DNA of 64,000 nt, taken from assembly GCF_023149035.1 (NCBI RefSeq), contig NZ_JAHXMY010000001.1, forward strand, positions 1,116,001 to 1,180,000, in the 5' to 3' direction. The stretch is from Microbacterium sp. EYE_78. GTDB taxonomy: Bacteria; Actinomycetota; Actinomycetes; Actinomycetales; Microbacteriaceae. Below, one piece after another: positions 25,910 through 34,924 of the stretch. The translations under genes and the position numbers were made by a program. A model generated the notes under the pieces. That model was not told where the DNA came from and did not search any database. It saw only the letters and a list, made by a program, of their open reading frames with translations. The first letter of the stretch is position 1; each line of letters begins with the position of its first letter.

Positions 25910-26982
25910 CCGACGAGAGGATCATCACGACGACCGGACGACCTACGCGCCGCTCGACGCAGAGCGTCACGCTGAACGAGGTCGCCATGCACGCGGGGGT
26001 CTCCCCCCAGACGGTCAGTCGCGCGATCCGCCGCCCCGATCTCGTGTCGCAGGACACCCTCGAGCGGGTGCTCGCGTCGATCTCGGCGACCGGGTACGTG
26101 CCGAACCTCGCAGCCAGCAACCTCGCGTCCAATCGCAGCTACACCGTCGCCGCCATCATCCCGGCGATCAACGCATCCGTCTTCGCCGACGCGCTGCAGG
26201 GTCTCGACGAGGTCCTCGCCGAGCAGGGCTACCACCTCTTCATCGGCTCGACCGAGTACGACCCGACGACGGAGGAGGCGCTCATCCGCGCCTTCCTCGG
26301 GAGGCGCCCGGACGGGATTTTCATCGTCGGCACGGTGCACACGCCGGCCGCGCGGGATCTGCTGGCCCGTGCGCGGGTACCCATCGTCGAGACATGGAAC
26401 TGGACGGACGACCCGATCGACGGCCTCGTCGGGTTCTCGAACGCCGACGCCGTCCGCGCCGTCGTCGAGTACGCGCACGAGCAGGGGTATCGGCATCCCA
26501 CCTTCGCGGGTCGCTTCGCAGACGGCGACTCCCGTGCGATCGATCGGCGTGACGCGTTCACCTCCGTCGCGTCGCACCTGTACCCCGGGGAGACGCCCAG
26601 AGTCCTCGATTCCGGCGACCTCGGGGTCAGCATGGACGCCGGCAAATGGCTGCTCGACCAGGCGCTCACCCGCCATCCGGAGACGGATGTCCTCATCTGC
26701 GCGAGCGACGTCTTCGCAGCCGGCGCCGTGTTGGAGTGCCAACGGCGCGGCATCCGGGTGCCCGAGGACTTCGGCATCACCGGGTTCGGCGGGTTCGAGA
26801 TCGCTCGCCACCTCGTCCCCACCCTCACCACCGTCGCCATCCCGAACCGACGGATCGGCACCGTCGCGGGCGAGATGCTGCTCGCCCGCATGGCCGACGG
26901 CTCGACGCCCGCGCCGCGCATCGATCTCGGATTCGAGATCGTGGCGGGGGAGAGCACGCGAACTCGAACGGAAGACGCATGA
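25906..26982 (+). CDS. LacI-family transcriptional regulator of the catabolic operon
   Basis: 358 residues. Helix-turn-helix at about 23-45 (TLNEVAMHAGVSPQTVSRAI), hinge helix region (NLAASNLASNR), then a sugar-sensing domain (TVAAIIPAINASVFADAL, DVLICASDVFAAGAV, EDFGITGFGGFEIARHL). The C-terminal style (VETWNW, GFSNADA) is that of the GntR subgroup of LacI proteins, whose ligands are sugar acids; that fits an acid intermediate as inducer (inference). GTG 25906 overlaps the FAH gene stop by 4 bases. Probably binds the tandem operators at 17521-17544, making a self-repressing loop. Confidence 0.9.
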   Translation: MTDERIITTTGRPTRRSTQSVTLNEVAMHAGVSPQTVSRAIRRPDLVSQDTLERVLASISATGYVPNLAASNLASNRSYTVAAIIPAINASVFADALQGLDEVLAEQGYHLFIGSTEYDPTTEEALIRAFLGRRPDGIFIVGTVHTPAARDLLARARVPIVETWNWTDDPIDGLVGFSNADAVRAVVEYAHEQGYRHPTFAGRFADGDSRAIDRRDAFTSVASHLYPGETPRVLDSGDLGVSMDAGKWLLDQALTRHPETDVLICASDVFAAGAVLECQRRGIRVPEDFGITGFGGFEIARHLVPTLTTVAIPNRRIGTVAGEMLLARMADGSTPAPRIDLGFEIVAGESTRTRTEDA

Positions 26983-28502
26983 TCACCACCACCGACCCGC
27001 GCACAGGACGTGAAATCGACACGGCGCTGCAGCCGACGAGCGAGGAGGACGTCGCTGTCGCAACCCGCGCGGCGGCGGCCGTGGCAGCCGACCTCGCCGA
27101 CCATCCGCGCGACTGGCGGGCGGACCTGCTCGACCGGATCGCCGACGCGCTCGACGCCGACCGCACCGGTCTCGTCGCAACGGCGGACCGCGAGACGGGC
27201 CTGGGCGATGCGCGCCTGAGCGGGGAGCTCACCCGCAGCGTCGTGCAATTCCGCATGTTCGCGGATGCGGTGCGGGAGGGGTCCTACCTCGAAGCCATCA
27301 TCGACCACGCGGCCACGACCGAGCTGGGCCCCGCCCCCGACGTCCGACGAATGCTCGTGCCGCTCGGTCCCGTCGCCGTCTTCGGCTCGAGCAACTTCCC
27401 GTTCGCATTCTCCGTGGCGGGCGGCGACACCGCGTCTGCGTTGGCGGCCGGCTGTCCCGTCATCGTGAAGGCCCACTCGGCGCACCCGCTGACGTCGGCT
27501 CGGTCGTTCGACGCGATCTCGCGGGCGATCGCCGACGCCGGAGCGCCGGAGGGGACGTTCGGCATCGTCTACGGTCAGCGCGCGGGGGCCGCGCTCGTCG
27601 CCGATCCGCGGATCACCGCGGTCGGCTTCACGGGCTCGTTGAGCGGGGGGATGGCGCTCCAGCGCATCATCGATGCGCGGGAGCAGCCGATCCCGCTCTT
27701 CGGCGAACTGTCGAGTCTCAATCCGCTCTTCATCACACCGGGTGCAGCCGCGGCGCGGGCCGACGCGATCGCGGGTGATCTCTTCGGATCGGTCACCGGT
27801 TCGGCCGGGCAGCTGTGCACGAAGCCGGGCGTCGCCTTCGTCCCGAGCGGACCAGCCGGTGACGACCTCGTCGACGAGCTGGCACGGCGGGTGGCGGAGT
27901 CCTCCTCGCAGGTGCTGCTGAACCGCCGCATCCACGACTCGTTCCGTGAGATCCGCGACCGTGTCCTCGCGGTGCCCGGCGCCCGCGAACGCGCCAGAGG
28001 TTCGGAGCACGAGGCGGACGGGTTCGCCGTGGCGCCGACGCTCGTCGAGACGACAGCCGGCGACCTGAGCGCCGAGCTCGTCGAAGAGGCCTTCGGCCCG
28101 CTGGTCGTGGTCGTGCGCTACCCGGATCCCGACGGGCTCGTCCAGGCCGCATCCGTCGTCCCGAAGTCGCTGACCGCGACGCTGCATCACGAGCCCGACG
28201 AGATCGAGCTCGCGCGTCGGCTCTCGGCCGACCTCGCACCGTGGGCCGGGCGACTCGTGTTCAACGGCTACCCCACCGGCGTCCGCGTGGCCTGGGCGCA
28301 GCAGCACGGCGGCCCGTGGCCCGCGACCAACTCGCAGCACACGTCTGTCGGGATGACGGCGATGCGTCGCTTCCTCCGTCCGCTCGCATGGCAGAACGCA
28401 GCTGCCGAGCTGCTCCCGGCGGAGCTGCAGGACGGTCCTGTCGGTATCCCGCGTCGGGTCGACGGCGTGCTGACACTCCCCGCCGTAGACTCGACCCCGT
28501 GA
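26979..28502 (+). CDS. 2-oxoglutarate semialdehyde dehydrogenase (KGSADH-type aldehyde dehydrogenase)
   Basis: 507 residues. NAD(P) site VFGSSNFPFAFSVAGGD (134-150), general base E243 in LFGELSSLNPLF and nucleophile C280 in SAGQLCTKPG. The GEL-S-x-N-P pattern and length are those of the KGSADH subgroup found in pentose, hydroxyproline and glucarate routes, which oxidise 2,5-dioxopentanoate to 2-oxoglutarate. ATGA overlap with the LacI gene. Its stop codon overlaps the start of pyrE, and it contains the pyrE promoter in its last codons. With the FAH-family protein it supplies the final two steps of an oxidative pentose pathway into the TCA cycle. Confidence 0.88.
   Translation: MITTTDPRTGREIDTALQPTSEEDVAVATRAAAAVAADLADHPRDWRADLLDRIADALDADRTGLVATADRETGLGDARLSGELTRSVVQFRMFADAVREGSYLEAIIDHAATTELGPAPDVRRMLVPLGPVAVFGSSNFPFAFSVAGGDTASALAAGCPVIVKAHSAHPLTSARSFDAISRAIADAGAPEGTFGIVYGQRAGAALVADPRITAVGFTGSLSGGMALQRIIDAREQPIPLFGELSSLNPLFITPGAAAARADAIAGDLFGSVTGSAGQLCTKPGVAFVPSGPAGDDLVDELARRVAESSSQVLLNRRIHDSFREIRDRVLAVPGARERARGSEHEADGFAVAPTLVETTAGDLSAELVEEAFGPLVVVVRYPDPDGLVQAASVVPKSLTATLHHEPDEIELARRLSADLAPWAGRLVFNGYPTGVRVAWAQQHGGPWPATNSQHTSVGMTAMRRFLRPLAWQNAAAELLPAELQDGPVGIPRRVDGVLTLPAVDSTP
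28486..28491 (+). promoter_or_regulatory. -10 box of leaderless pyrE promoter inside the aldehyde dehydrogenase gene
   Basis: TAGACT, 7 nt before GTG 28499. It lies within the final codons of the upstream aldehyde dehydrogenase gene and gives pyrE its own leaderless transcript despite the 4-base gene overlap. Confidence 0.6.
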
Positions 28503-29077
28503 CCGTCGCCTCCACGCCCGAGCTCGAAGCCGACCGCCAGCGCCTCATCTCGCTGATCCAGGAGGAGGCCGTCTTCCACGGCGACTTCACCCTGTCGAGC
28601 GGCAAGAAGGCCTCGTACTACGTCGACATGCGCAAGCTCACGCTCGACCACCGCGCGGCCCCCGCGATCGGGCGCATCATGCTCGACCTCATCCGCGACG
28701 TCGACGGCATCGTCGCGGTCGGCGGGCTCACACTCGGCGCCGACCCGATCGCGAACGCAGTGATGCACGAGTCGTCGCGCACCGACGCTCCGCTCGACGC
28801 CTTCGTCGTCCGCAAGGAGCCGAAGGACCACGGTCGCGGTCGTCAGGTCGAGGGAGCGGATGTCGCGGGTACGCGCGTCGTCGTCGTCGAAGACACCTCG
28901 ACCACCGGACAGTCGGCCCTGAAGGCCGTCGAAGCCCTGCGCCGTGAGGGCGCGGAGCCCGTGGCCGTCGCGGTCATCGTCGACCGGAAGACCGGCGCGC
29001 AGGCCGCCGTCGAGGCCGAGGGCCTCACCTGGCTCGCCGCGATCGACCTCGACGACCTCGGGCTGCAGCCGCAGTAG
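28499..29077 (+). CDS. pyrE: Orotate phosphoribosyltransferase
   Basis: 192 residues. Transfers phosphoribose from PRPP to orotate in de novo pyrimidine synthesis. Seen: HGDFTLSSGKKASYYVDMR, VGGLTLGADPIANAV, and the PRPP loop RVVVVEDTSTTGQSAL. GTG 28499 overlaps the aldehyde dehydrogenase stop (GTGA) and has a leaderless-type -10 box. No other pyrimidine gene is nearby. It probably marks the right-hand edge of the catabolic block, the gene being core and the operon accessory. Confidence 0.95.
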   Translation: MTVASTPELEADRQRLISLIQEEAVFHGDFTLSSGKKASYYVDMRKLTLDHRAAPAIGRIMLDLIRDVDGIVAVGGLTLGADPIANAVMHESSRTDAPLDAFVVRKEPKDHGRGRQVEGADVAGTRVVVVEDTSTTGQSALKAVEALRREGAEPVAVAVIVDRKTGAQAAVEAEGLTWLAAIDLDDLGLQPQ

Positions 29078-29224
29078 TCATTTGGGTTCGAGGTCGTCCC
29101 ACGGGTTGCGGTCGTCCTCGTCGTCGCGTCGGCGGCGCACCATCTGCACCACCACGATCACCAGCGACGTCACCATCGTCAGCCCGACGACGGCGAACAG
29201 CAGGTTCTGCTCGAGTCCGCTCAT
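29078..29224 (-). CDS. Small single-span membrane protein, 48 residues
   Basis: A reading frame from ATG 29224 to TGA 29078, convergent with pyrE and meeting its stop without a gap. Short polar N-terminus, one membrane helix (LLFAVVGLTMVTSLVIVVVQ), then a strongly charged cytoplasmic tail with RRRRDDEDDR and the end NPWDDLEPK. The layout (N-out helix, basic then acidic tail) is typical of conserved actinobacterial small membrane proteins of unknown function. The clean alternation of helix and charged tail makes it a better candidate than any overlapping frame. Confidence 0.7.
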   Translation of the reverse strand: MSGLEQNLLFAVVGLTMVTSLVIVVVQMVRRRRDDEDDRNPWDDLEPK

Positions 29225-29286
29225 GAATCCACTGTGTCATGCCCCGCAGGGGCGTCGGCGGGATGCCGCGGAAGCCCCTGCCCGCG

Positions 29287-29292
29287 TAGGGT
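29287..29292 (+). promoter_or_regulatory. -10 box of leaderless SDR promoter
   Basis: TAGGGT followed by 7 nt (CGACGGT) and the GTG start at 29300. Confidence 0.55.
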
Positions 29293-29299
29293 CGACGGT

Positions 29300-30253
29300 G
29301 TGGCGCGCGACGACTGGGACCCCGAGCATCTCCCCGACCTGAGCGGGCGCCGCTACCTGGTCACCGGCTCGAACGCGGGCGTTGGCTTCTTCTCCTGCTT
29401 GCAGCTCGCCGGTGCCGGCGCGCATGTGATCATGACGGCGCGGAACCCTTCGAGGCTGTCCCGTGCGCGCGCCGCGGTGCTGGCGCAGGTGCCGGATGCC
29501 GACCTCGAGACGCTGGCCCTCGACACCAGCAATCTGGGTTCGGTGCGCGCCGCCGCCGCGACCGTGCGGGGACGGGTCGGGCTGCACGGCGTGCTCTTCA
29601 ACGCCGGCATCGTCCACCCCCCGAAGACCCGAGAGCTCACGCGAGACGGTCACGAGCTCGTCATCGCGACGAACGCTCTCGGCCACTACGCGCTCGCCGG
29701 GGCGCTCCTGCCCGCCCTCGCCGCCGCGCGCGGCCGGATGGTCTGGCTCGGCTCGGTCTCGACCACGCTCTTCCCCTACGACCCCGTCGACCCCGAACTC
29801 GTCCACGGGTACACCGCCTGGCGTGCCTACGTGCAGTCCAAGGTCGCGACGAGCGCGCTCGGCTACGAGGCTGACCGCAGGCTGCGCGCGGCATCCGTCC
29901 CCGTGGCGAGCCTCGTCGCCCACCCCGGATACTCGCTCGGCGGACGCACCCGCCGCATCGCCGGGGTCAGCGCGCCGTCCAGGCGCAAGCGCTTCGTGGG
30001 CGGCTTGCAGGCCATCGTGGCGCAGTCGAAGGAACGCGGCGCGTGGGCGCCCGTGCGAGCCCTCGTCGACCCCGACGCCGAGGGCGGCCAGTTCTGGGGT
30101 CCGTCGCACACATACACCGGGATGCCTGCGCTCGCCACGCCGTCCCGGGTGACCACCGACCCCGACGTGGGCGCCCGGATGTGGCACTACGCCGAGCACG
30201 CGACACGCACGGAATGGCCCTATCTCAAGGGGCGCCGGCTGCGCGTGCGCTGA
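29300..30253 (+). CDS. SDR family oxidoreductase
   Basis: 317 residues, extended relative to classical SDRs and similar in layout to retinol dehydrogenase/WW-domain-oxidoreductase-like bacterial SDRs. Seen: LVTGSNAGVGFFSCLQLAGAG (residues 20-40), FNAGIV, LGSVST, then YVQSKVA with catalytic Tyr and Lys. The segment after it (VAHPGYSLGGRTRRI) and a roughly 100-residue C-terminus complete the enzyme. Substrate unknown. Leaderless start GTG 29300. Confidence 0.85.
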   Translation: MARDDWDPEHLPDLSGRRYLVTGSNAGVGFFSCLQLAGAGAHVIMTARNPSRLSRARAAVLAQVPDADLETLALDTSNLGSVRAAAATVRGRVGLHGVLFNAGIVHPPKTRELTRDGHELVIATNALGHYALAGALLPALAAARGRMVWLGSVSTTLFPYDPVDPELVHGYTAWRAYVQSKVATSALGYEADRRLRAASVPVASLVAHPGYSLGGRTRRIAGVSAPSRRKRFVGGLQAIVAQSKERGAWAPVRALVDPDAEGGQFWGPSHTYTGMPALATPSRVTTDPDVGARMWHYAEHATRTEWPYLKGRRLRVR

Positions 30254-30255
30254 CC

Positions 30256-30305
30256 GTCCCCTCTCGGGAGGGAGGCGGGTAAACGCTGTCCTCCGAAGAG
30301 GGGAC
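30256..30305. terminator. Imperfect hairpin after the SDR gene
   Basis: GTCCCCTCTCGG (30256-30267) pairs with CCGAAGAGGGGAC (30293-30305) with one bulged base. It directly follows the SDR stop and may end that transcript. The remaining gap to 30458 holds a TTAGGCT box near 30326, a possible -10 for the pilus locus; no clear -35 was found. Confidence 0.4.
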
Positions 30306-30458
30306 AGTGCCGCGCGGGGTCGTCTGGTTAGGCTCGAAGCGTTCGGCAAGGTGATGGACGAAGTCCGGCATCCGGCCGAGCATTCCTCAGTCTCGACCTA
30401 GTCCTCGTGGACCGCTGCTCGGTCCTCGCTTCGCCCCGACTCCGGATACGGCCACCAC

Positions 30459-33400
30459 ATGACCGACGTTCGTCGCGCCCGCGCATCGCGGGCGAACGCA
30501 CCCCGCCGCGTGCGGGTGCCGGTCGCGCTCGCGCTCAGTGCGGTCCTCGCACTGTGCGCGCTGGGGACCCCGGCGGGCGCGGCGGCGGCGTCACCCCCTG
30601 CGGAGCCGCCGTCCACCCCTGCGGAGCAGCCGTCCACGCCTCCGGAGCAGCCGGACGGAACGGTCGCCGAGCAGGACGTTCCCGCCGCGCCCAGTCCGAC
30701 GCCGAGTGCGACCCCTGCGCCGAGCCCGACGGCGGAGACCGAACCCGCCGAGGACGCGGTCGACCGGGCCCCGACCCCGGAGGCATCCGAAGACCTGGGC
30801 GAGGCCGCGGATGACGGAGCCGCCGATGCCGTGAAGAAGGACGGGGAGCGGCCCGACGCCGCCGTCGAGGACGAGCGGGACGCCCCGCCCTCGGCAGGGG
30901 CGGAAGGGGATGCCGCGGCGGACGCGCCGCCGGCGGCCCCGTCCGCCCGCGCGCCGCCGGCTGGACGCGTCGGCATCCTCGCCGCCGGCGTGCCGGAGGC
31001 GCCCCGACAGGTCTGGGGCGAGTCGTTCGAGCAGGGCCTCGCGACGACGGCTCCGAGCGGGCTGACCGCGTACGCGTCCGGCCGCTACACCGCCTCGAGC
31101 GGCTGGTCGTCGGGCACCAGCTGCACGGGCGTGCTGGTGAACTTCACGGCCGCGTACCCCAACGCATCCTTCTGCCCCACCCAGACCGTCGGCGTCGTGG
31201 GACAGTCCTCCCTCGCAGCCCGGGAGACCCGCCGCATCGCCGACGTCCTCGGTCAGCTCGCCGCCGGTGTCCCCGGCGGCACCACGAACAGCCCCGCGAA
31301 CGGCTCGACCACCGGCGCATCGGGTTCTCAGTCGAATCACGCCCTCGTCGGAATGCCCGCCACGACGGTGTCGGGCGGCACGACCGTCGCCCAATCGGCG
31401 TCACCGATCGGTGCCACCGCGTCGGGGTCCCGGTTCTACGCCCTCCGCTTCGACGCGGCGGGCGCGCAGTGCACGTCGGCGACCGCGGCGCTCAGCATGT
31501 CGTTGTTCTCGGGGTCGACCACCCTGCTCGCCGGCTTCCCCTCCGCGGTGGTTCCCTGTGCGGCGAGCGGGAGCGTCTTCTACACGTCGCCCGCCCAGGC
31601 GACCCTCCCGACGCTCGGCGGCGTCCTCGACCCCGCGATCTCCGCCTCGGCACGGGCCGCGACCTACACCGGCACGACCACCGCGCTGCTGACGCCCGCG
31701 CAGATCGCGGCAGCCCAGGTCCGCGTGACGAACGCGACCACCGGCAGCGGGGGCGCATTCGGCGTCGACAACCTCCGCGTGCTCGACGTGTCGCCCGCGC
31801 TGGATGCCTCGTTCTCGCCGTCACCCGCGATCGCCACCACGCCGACGACGCTCACGTACACCGTCACCAACACGTCCGACCTGCTCGCGAAGACCGACTG
31901 GAGCTTCTCCGCGAACCTGCCGACCGGCCTGGTCGTCGCGCCGGCACCGGGCGTCGGCGGCACCTGCACCAACGTCGCGGGAACCGCCTTCGCCGTCACG
32001 GTGGCCGCGGGCTCGGGCTCGATCGGCGTCGCCGGCGGCGACCTCGCTTCGGGGAGCGCGTCGTGCACCGTGACCGTGAACGTCGTCGCGGCGGCAGCGG
32101 GTACGTTCTCGAGCGGCACCGTGACGTCGAACGGACTCGTCGTCTCGCCGGCGGCGTCGCTGACCGTCCAGCCGGCGACCACGATCACGGTGCGGAAGGA
32201 CATCACCGCCCGGAACGCCCCGGGCGACCAGTTCACGCTGTCGGTGCGGAACGGCTCGACGGTCCTGGGGTCGGCGACCACCTCGGGGACCGCGGTCGGA
32301 ATTCAGCCGGCGCAGGTCGGACCCCTCACGGTCACCGCGGGAGGCACCGTCACGATCCACGAGACGCCGACCACCGGTGCAGGACTCGGATACTCCGCGA
32401 GCTACGAGTGCGTGCGCGACGGCACCGTGATCGCCGCGGGCACCTCGCCCTCGGGCTCGCTGACGCTGCCGACCGAGCAGGGCGCCCAGGTGGTCTGCAC
32501 GTTCGTGAACACCCCGCAGGCGACGCAGCTCCAGTGCGACACCAACCACTACTACGCCCTCACGGGCGACGGCGCGCTGGTGCAGGGCGACATCGTGACG
32601 GGTGCGTCGGCGACGGTCGGGACCTGGAACACCGGCACCAACGCGAACGGCCTGGGCATCTCGCCGGGCGGCACGGTCGCGTACGCACTGCAGCGGTCGA
32701 CGGATGCCACCGATGTGTCGGCGATCCTCAAGTGGACGCCGACCGCGGGGTTCCAGACGCTCGCGGGCACGGCGTACACGACCGTCGTGGCGGGGGCGGA
32801 GACGACCGGCTCGCTCGTCGCGGGGGCGGTCGACCCGCGCACCGGTCGGTACGTCTTCGGCAAGTACAGCGGCTCGGCATTCCACCTGTGGAGTTTCACC
32901 GAGTCGGCTCCCACCGCGTCGCGCTTCTCGTACCTCGGCAGCTTCGCCACGACGGGGTCGCCCGACGGCAACGGCGATCTCGCATTCGACTCGCGCGGCA
33001 ACCTGTACGTCCTGGGGGCGGCCGTCGACGCCAACGGCCAGAGCTCGGCCGTGATCTTCACGATCACCGCCGAGAGCATCGCCGCGGCGAACGGCGGCAC
33101 CTTCGCCGTCGGGTCGACGAACTCGCGGACACTGACCGGGCTCGACGCCACGCCCGCCTTCGGCGCAGCGAACGGCCTCGCATTCTCGCCGCGGGGGACG
33201 GCGTACGTGTCGAGCGCCACTGTCGCCTACGAATTCGACGCCACGACGTGGGCGCGCATCCCCGGTTCGTCCCGAACCACCGTCGCCCACACCGACCTCG
33301 CGTCGTGCACGTCTCCGTCATCCATCACCGTGCTGAAGAACGTCATCGGACGCGCCGCCGCCGCCGACCAGTTCACCCTCTCGCTCGCGAACGGCGGGGT

Positions 33401-34850
33401 CGCGGTGGCGAGCACGACGACGGCAGGCTCCGCGACCGGACGGCAGGGCCGGCAGATCGGCCCACTCCCGGCGAGCGTGGGTGCGGCGTTCACGTTCACC
33501 GAGACGATGGCGACCGGGTCGACCTCGACGATCGGCGTGTACACCGTGGTCAACGAGTGCTGGGCGGACGGCGTCCGGCTGAGCAACGCCGCATCCCCCT
33601 CGGGGCAGGTCACCATCCCCAACCGGCAGAGCGTCAACGTCGTGTGCACCATCTTCAACTCGCCGCGCCCCGCGACGAGCGTCACCCTCACCAAACTGGT
33701 CGCGGATCCCGTCTCGGGAGCGACCTCGGCGGCAGCCGACTGGACGCTGGGCACCTCGGCGCTCGCGACCGTCGGCACGGCGACGGTGCTCCCCTCCGAG
33801 GCTCCGCGCCAGCAGACGGATGCCTCGGGGCGGGCGGTGTGGAGCGTCCTGTTCGGCTCGACAGCGTCCCGCGCGACGCTCACCGTCAGCGAGGAGCAGC
33901 GGACGGGGTACGTCTTCGACCGCGGCTCCTGCACCGTGAACGGCACGGCGACGCCGGTGACCTTCACCACGGCCGGCAGCGTCGTCTCGGCTAGCCTCCC
34001 CGGCATCGCGTCGGGCGGTGCCGTCGCGTGCACGATCGTCAACCGTCCTGCGGCGAACCTCACCCTCACCAAAGTTGTGTCGTTCGGATCCGCGCTCCCG
34101 AGCGATTGGGTCCTCTCCGCGACCGCCCCCACAGGATCGACCGCCCTGGCCGGTCCACGCGGCCGGAGCGGAACGGGGGCGGTGTCGTCCGTTCCGGTGA
34201 CACCAGGAATCGCGTATCGGCTCTCCGAGACTGGGCCGCGGGCGACCTACGTCCAAACCGGCGCCTGGCGCTGCGTCGACCAGACGGGCTCGGCGATCGC
34301 GGTGACGTCGTCCTCGGACGTCACCCTGCCCGCTGGGGCGAACGCCACCTGCACCGTCACCAACGCGACAGCGGCGATCACGGTGGTCAAAGAAGTGGAG
34401 GGGGCAGCCGACGGCTTCCGCCCCGCGGACTGGACGATCACCGCGACCCCGGACGTCCTGACCGGTTCCTCGCTGCCGACCGAGACCCGCGTCGGCGCGG
34501 CCTTCGCCGCGGGAGGGAACCCGGCGAGCACCTTCGATGTCCGCCCCGGCCATCGCTACACCCTGAGCGAAGACCCCACCCGTCCCGGCTCTCGCCTCGC
34601 CTACCAGACCCTCCGACTCGAGCGCCTGACCGGATCGACGTGGACACCCGTGACATCGCCCTCGATCGTGGCGCCCGCGCCCGGACAGAGTGCGGTGTAC
34701 CGCTTCGTCAACGCGCCGGTGCAGCCGACCACCCTGCCGCTGACCGGAGGCGCCGGGGCCGACGCCTTCACGCTGGCCGGCGGCGGCATGCTCGCGCTGC
34801 TCGTGATCTTCGCCTTCCTCCGCGCGAAGCGAAGGAGGGAGCCGATGTGA
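30459..34850 (+). CDS. Large LPXTG-anchored surface protein, probable pilus tip adhesin
   Basis: 1463 residues. Signal peptide (ALALSAVLALCALGTPAGAAAA), then a Pro/Glu/Asp-rich spacer to about residue 170. From about 440 to the end there are several Ig-like/SpaA-type repeats, with recurring patterns such as DQFTLS.., VVCTFVNTP and VNVVCTIFNSP, and Cys pairs. Between about 690 and 950 lies a different region (QCDTNHYYALTGDGAL, AYALQRSTD, GNLYVLGAA, NGLAFSPRGTAYV) resembling a beta-propeller. The end is a sorting signal: LPLTG at 1426-1430, a hydrophobic span and RAKRRRE. Sortase would link it to the pilin or to peptidoglycan. Being largest and first in the locus, it is probably the tip protein. 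Start ATG 30459 has no strong RBS. Confidence 0.85.
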   Translation: MTDVRRARASRANAPRRVRVPVALALSAVLALCALGTPAGAAAASPPAEPPSTPAEQPSTPPEQPDGTVAEQDVPAAPSPTPSATPAPSPTAETEPAEDAVDRAPTPEASEDLGEAADDGAADAVKKDGERPDAAVEDERDAPPSAGAEGDAAADAPPAAPSARAPPAGRVGILAAGVPEAPRQVWGESFEQGLATTAPSGLTAYASGRYTASSGWSSGTSCTGVLVNFTAAYPNASFCPTQTVGVVGQSSLAARETRRIADVLGQLAAGVPGGTTNSPANGSTTGASGSQSNHALVGMPATTVSGGTTVAQSASPIGATASGSRFYALRFDAAGAQCTSATAALSMSLFSGSTTLLAGFPSAVVPCAASGSVFYTSPAQATLPTLGGVLDPAISASARAATYTGTTTALLTPAQIAAAQVRVTNATTGSGGAFGVDNLRVLDVSPALDASFSPSPAIATTPTTLTYTVTNTSDLLAKTDWSFSANLPTGLVVAPAPGVGGTCTNVAGTAFAVTVAAGSGSIGVAGGDLASGSASCTVTVNVVAAAAGTFSSGTVTSNGLVVSPAASLTVQPATTITVRKDITARNAPGDQFTLSVRNGSTVLGSATTSGTAVGIQPAQVGPLTVTAGGTVTIHETPTTGAGLGYSASYECVRDGTVIAAGTSPSGSLTLPTEQGAQVVCTFVNTPQATQLQCDTNHYYALTGDGALVQGDIVTGASATVGTWNTGTNANGLGISPGGTVAYALQRSTDATDVSAILKWTPTAGFQTLAGTAYTTVVAGAETTGSLVAGAVDPRTGRYVFGKYSGSAFHLWSFTESAPTASRFSYLGSFATTGSPDGNGDLAFDSRGNLYVLGAAVDANGQSSAVIFTITAESIAAANGGTFAVGSTNSRTLTGLDATPAFGAANGLAFSPRGTAYVSSATVAYEFDATTWARIPGSSRTTVAHTDLASCTSPSSITVLKNVIGRAAAADQFTLSLANGGVAVASTTTAGSATGRQGRQIGPLPASVGAAFTFTETMATGSTSTIGVYTVVNECWADGVRLSNAASPSGQVTIPNRQSVNVVCTIFNSPRPATSVTLTKLVADPVSGATSAAADWTLGTSALATVGTATVLPSEAPRQQTDASGRAVWSVLFGSTASRATLTVSEEQRTGYVFDRGSCTVNGTATPVTFTTAGSVVSASLPGIASGGAVACTIVNRPAANLTLTKVVSFGSALPSDWVLSATAPTGSTALAGPRGRSGTGAVSSVPVTPGIAYRLSETGPRATYVQTGAWRCVDQTGSAIAVTSSSDVTLPAGANATCTVTNATAAITVVKEVEGAADGFRPADWTITATPDVLTGSSLPTETRVGAAFAAGGNPASTFDVRPGHRYTLSEDPTRPGSRLAYQTLRLERLTGSTWTPVTSPSIVAPAPGQSAVYRFVNAPVQPTTLPLTGGAGADAFTLAGGGMLALLVIFAFLRAKRRREPM

Positions 34851-34924
34851 CCCTGCCCACCCATCGCCGCCGTCCGGCGGCAAACCATCCCCGCACCACC
34901 TCGCCATCTCAGACAGGAGAACCC

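Noticed and set aside
31469..33994. 841-codon frame overlapping the large surface protein in another frame
   Set aside because: Composition is Arg/Gly/His/Asp-rich, a shift product of the Thr/Ser/Gly-rich adhesin gene.
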